From NCBI GenBank assembly GCA_022496805.1, contig CM040090.1, positions 10,472,001-10,536,000 on the forward strand: DNA of 64,000 nt. Reading direction: 5' to 3'. Below are positions 62,493 through 64,000 of the stretch, piece after piece; the first letter of the stretch is position 1; each line of letters opens with the position of its first letter. Origin of the DNA: Pohlia nutans (Eukaryota; Streptophyta; Bryopsida; Bryales; Mniaceae). A model generated the notes under the pieces. The model did not search any database and was not told the DNA's origin. It saw only the letters and a list, made by a program, of their open reading frames with translations. Both the position numbers and the translations under genes were made by a program.

Positions 62493-63288
62493 TTAACCCC
62501 TAAGCTCTCAAGAGACTATTTTTTGCTTGCTACCCATTTTCTCGGGTTGTTCAGGTTCAAAAGAATAACTTTTTTCAAAACAAAAAATATGATGTCATAG
62601 GTAAATGAGTCTTCTTTCGAATGCAATTGAAATTATGTTCATGCAATCAGAACTTTATTTAGGGGAATTTTTCAAAGTGAAAAACCTCAATTATGTTGAA
62701 AACAATTTCAACAATTTGGGTAGGCTTGCACAAGAAAATTTAAGCCAATGAGGTTCATTGGGCACCTCAAAGGGACTTTTTTCCAATTCACATGAATTGC
62801 ATGCCATGAGTTGTGGGCTCTTCCAACTGGAGGTGAGTTGAAGGGATAATTTAATTTAGCCAAAATCTCTTGCTATCCTTCATACCTCCATCCATTACAA
62901 AGTCTCGTAAAAAATGCTAATGAATTGAACATCTTGTCAAATTGAGTTATACATTGGTTAACTCGGAGGTTAACTACTTCACCTTGAGGATGGTTAAAAG
63001 TGGCATATTATTTCAACTTTTTTTTGGTTTGGGAGTTTATCGAAGCAAGGCTACCCGGATTCTTCAGGGCTTAAATTTTCAAAAGTTTAACTTAATTTAC
63101 TATAATCTTGACATCCATACAGTCAAATGTTTTGAAATTTTGAAGGATGGTTTATAAAGATTAAGAGTACAAGATCCTATAGTTGACATGTAAAAAACAA
63201 TGTTTGAAATGCATTCAGAGATTATCAACAAAATGACCAAAATGAGGCAATTTTGGGTGGGAGACCCCCTCGGGCATTTAGGAATTAA
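62493..63288. mobile_element. Probable TTAACCCCTAA element with decayed right end
   Basis: Left TTAACCCCTAAGCTCTC; right GGGCATTTAGGAATTAA. TTAA at both borders, but the inverted pairing is short. Confidence 0.5.
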
Positions 63289-63763
63289 TAAGCGATGTGA
63301 AACCGCTAGAGGACAAAATGAAGGAAGAGTTCATGGGAAAATCTTGATTTAGTAGTTAGAGTGAAAAGAAAAGGTCATAATCTAATGTTTGATTCATAGA
63401 ACCCTTATTCTTGAGCAAAGTTTTATGATCTGCAGTTGAAGAATTAAATAGATCATTAGCTCTCACTAAGGAGAGACCATGAACGAGACCTCAAATAATA
63501 CGTTGAAAATAGTGGTGTGTTAAACCCCACCGTACATGTATTAGAGACAAGGTTTGCAATGTGTGATCCTTGCAATGGTTTCCAATGCAAGTTGATATCT
63601 TTTTCTTTAAAAATTGTTGGTGAGGCTTTGAGTTAGCCTTGAGACATCATAGCAGATAGATAGATAGAAATTCCGACACTATTTTAGGGCCGGCGTGAAT
63701 AAAATGCCCGTTCGTAATGTCAATGACCCGGTGCCCACCGGACAAGGGGACATCGGGACCGAC

Positions 63764-63989
63764 ATCATAGCACAATAGAGCAGTGCAATAGAGCATCCTT
63801 TTGAAAATTGAATCAAAAGAGAATCTTCACTTAAATTCACTATTCTAAGTGATAGAGGAATGTTGTTAGTATTCCATGGATTTTGGAACCACCATGTTGT
63901 TACCACGTAAACTTAGTTTTTAATTGTAACTAGATTGTGATCCCATTGCAAAAGGGTGTTAGCTCCCATTGCTCTATTATGCTATGATC
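63764..63989. repeat. Short inverted repeat pair
   Basis: ATCATAGCACAATAGAGC (from 63764) pairs with GCTCTATTATGCTATGAT near the window end with one mismatch, suggesting a further MITE of about 225 bp. Confidence 0.6.
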
Positions 63990-64000
63990 AATGACAACAA

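Noticed and set aside
532..62510. Interstitial telomere (CCCTAAA) signal in TTAACCCCTAAA motifs
   Set aside because: Each occurrence is a single unit at the end of an inverted-repeat element, never a tandem telomeric array.
1..64000. LTR retrotransposon
   Set aside because: No gag/pol motif, reverse transcriptase or long terminal repeat pair was found on either strand.

Overview
This window looks like nuclear DNA of a land plant. It has spliced plant genes with GT-AG introns, two receptor/transporter families typical of plants, and a dense nest of plant-type DNA transposons: CACTA/En-Spm, hAT, foldback elements and MITEs. The style suggests a non-seed plant such as a bryophyte or lycophyte, but that is an inference; no marker in the window fixes the species. 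No viral, bacterial or CRISPR-like sequence was seen.

Layout. 1-1703: intergenic repeats with one short CACTA-type MITE. 1704-25790: a foldback (giant hairpin) element whose right arm was invaded by a 22.7-kb CACTA transposon (2793-25520, 3-bp duplication AAA). The CACTA has a TNPA-like gene on the minus strand (5449-9353) and a TNPD-like transposase gene on the plus strand (13470-23271), reading outward from a shared central region. A second copy of the same foldback element (19323-20852) sits inside the transposase exon, flanked by the 4-bp repeat TAAA. Both genes also carry apparent single-base frameshifts, so this copy looks defective. 25791-28310: noncoding, old MITEs. 28511-30262: a GC-rich promoter-like region and a DUF1677 zinc-ribbon-like gene.

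31427-39080: a 7.65-kb unit bounded by inverted TTAACCCCTAAAGGACC ends. It contains an intact three-exon hAT-type transposase gene (918 codons, all splice phases agreeing). 40218-44577: a complete seven-exon NPF/PTR (NRT1-like) transporter gene of 621 codons; two of its introns each hold a short MITE with TTAACCCC ends. 45314-46642 (minus): an MRH1/MDIS-like receptor pseudokinase lacking the catalytic residues. 46643-64000: no protein gene recognised; this is a nest of MITEs, inverted repeats, tandem repeats and one tRNA-derived SINE.

The most distinctive signal is the recurrent family ending in TTAA-CCCCTAA. At least nine copies or ends occur, from 241 bp to 7.6 kb. One empty site is preserved in the opposite arm of an inverted repeat and shows that TTAA is the duplicated target. 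The only enzyme found between such ends is a hAT-type transposase, a superfamily that normally makes 8-bp duplications. Whether this enzyme really mobilises the family, or is a passenger, is the main open question of the window.
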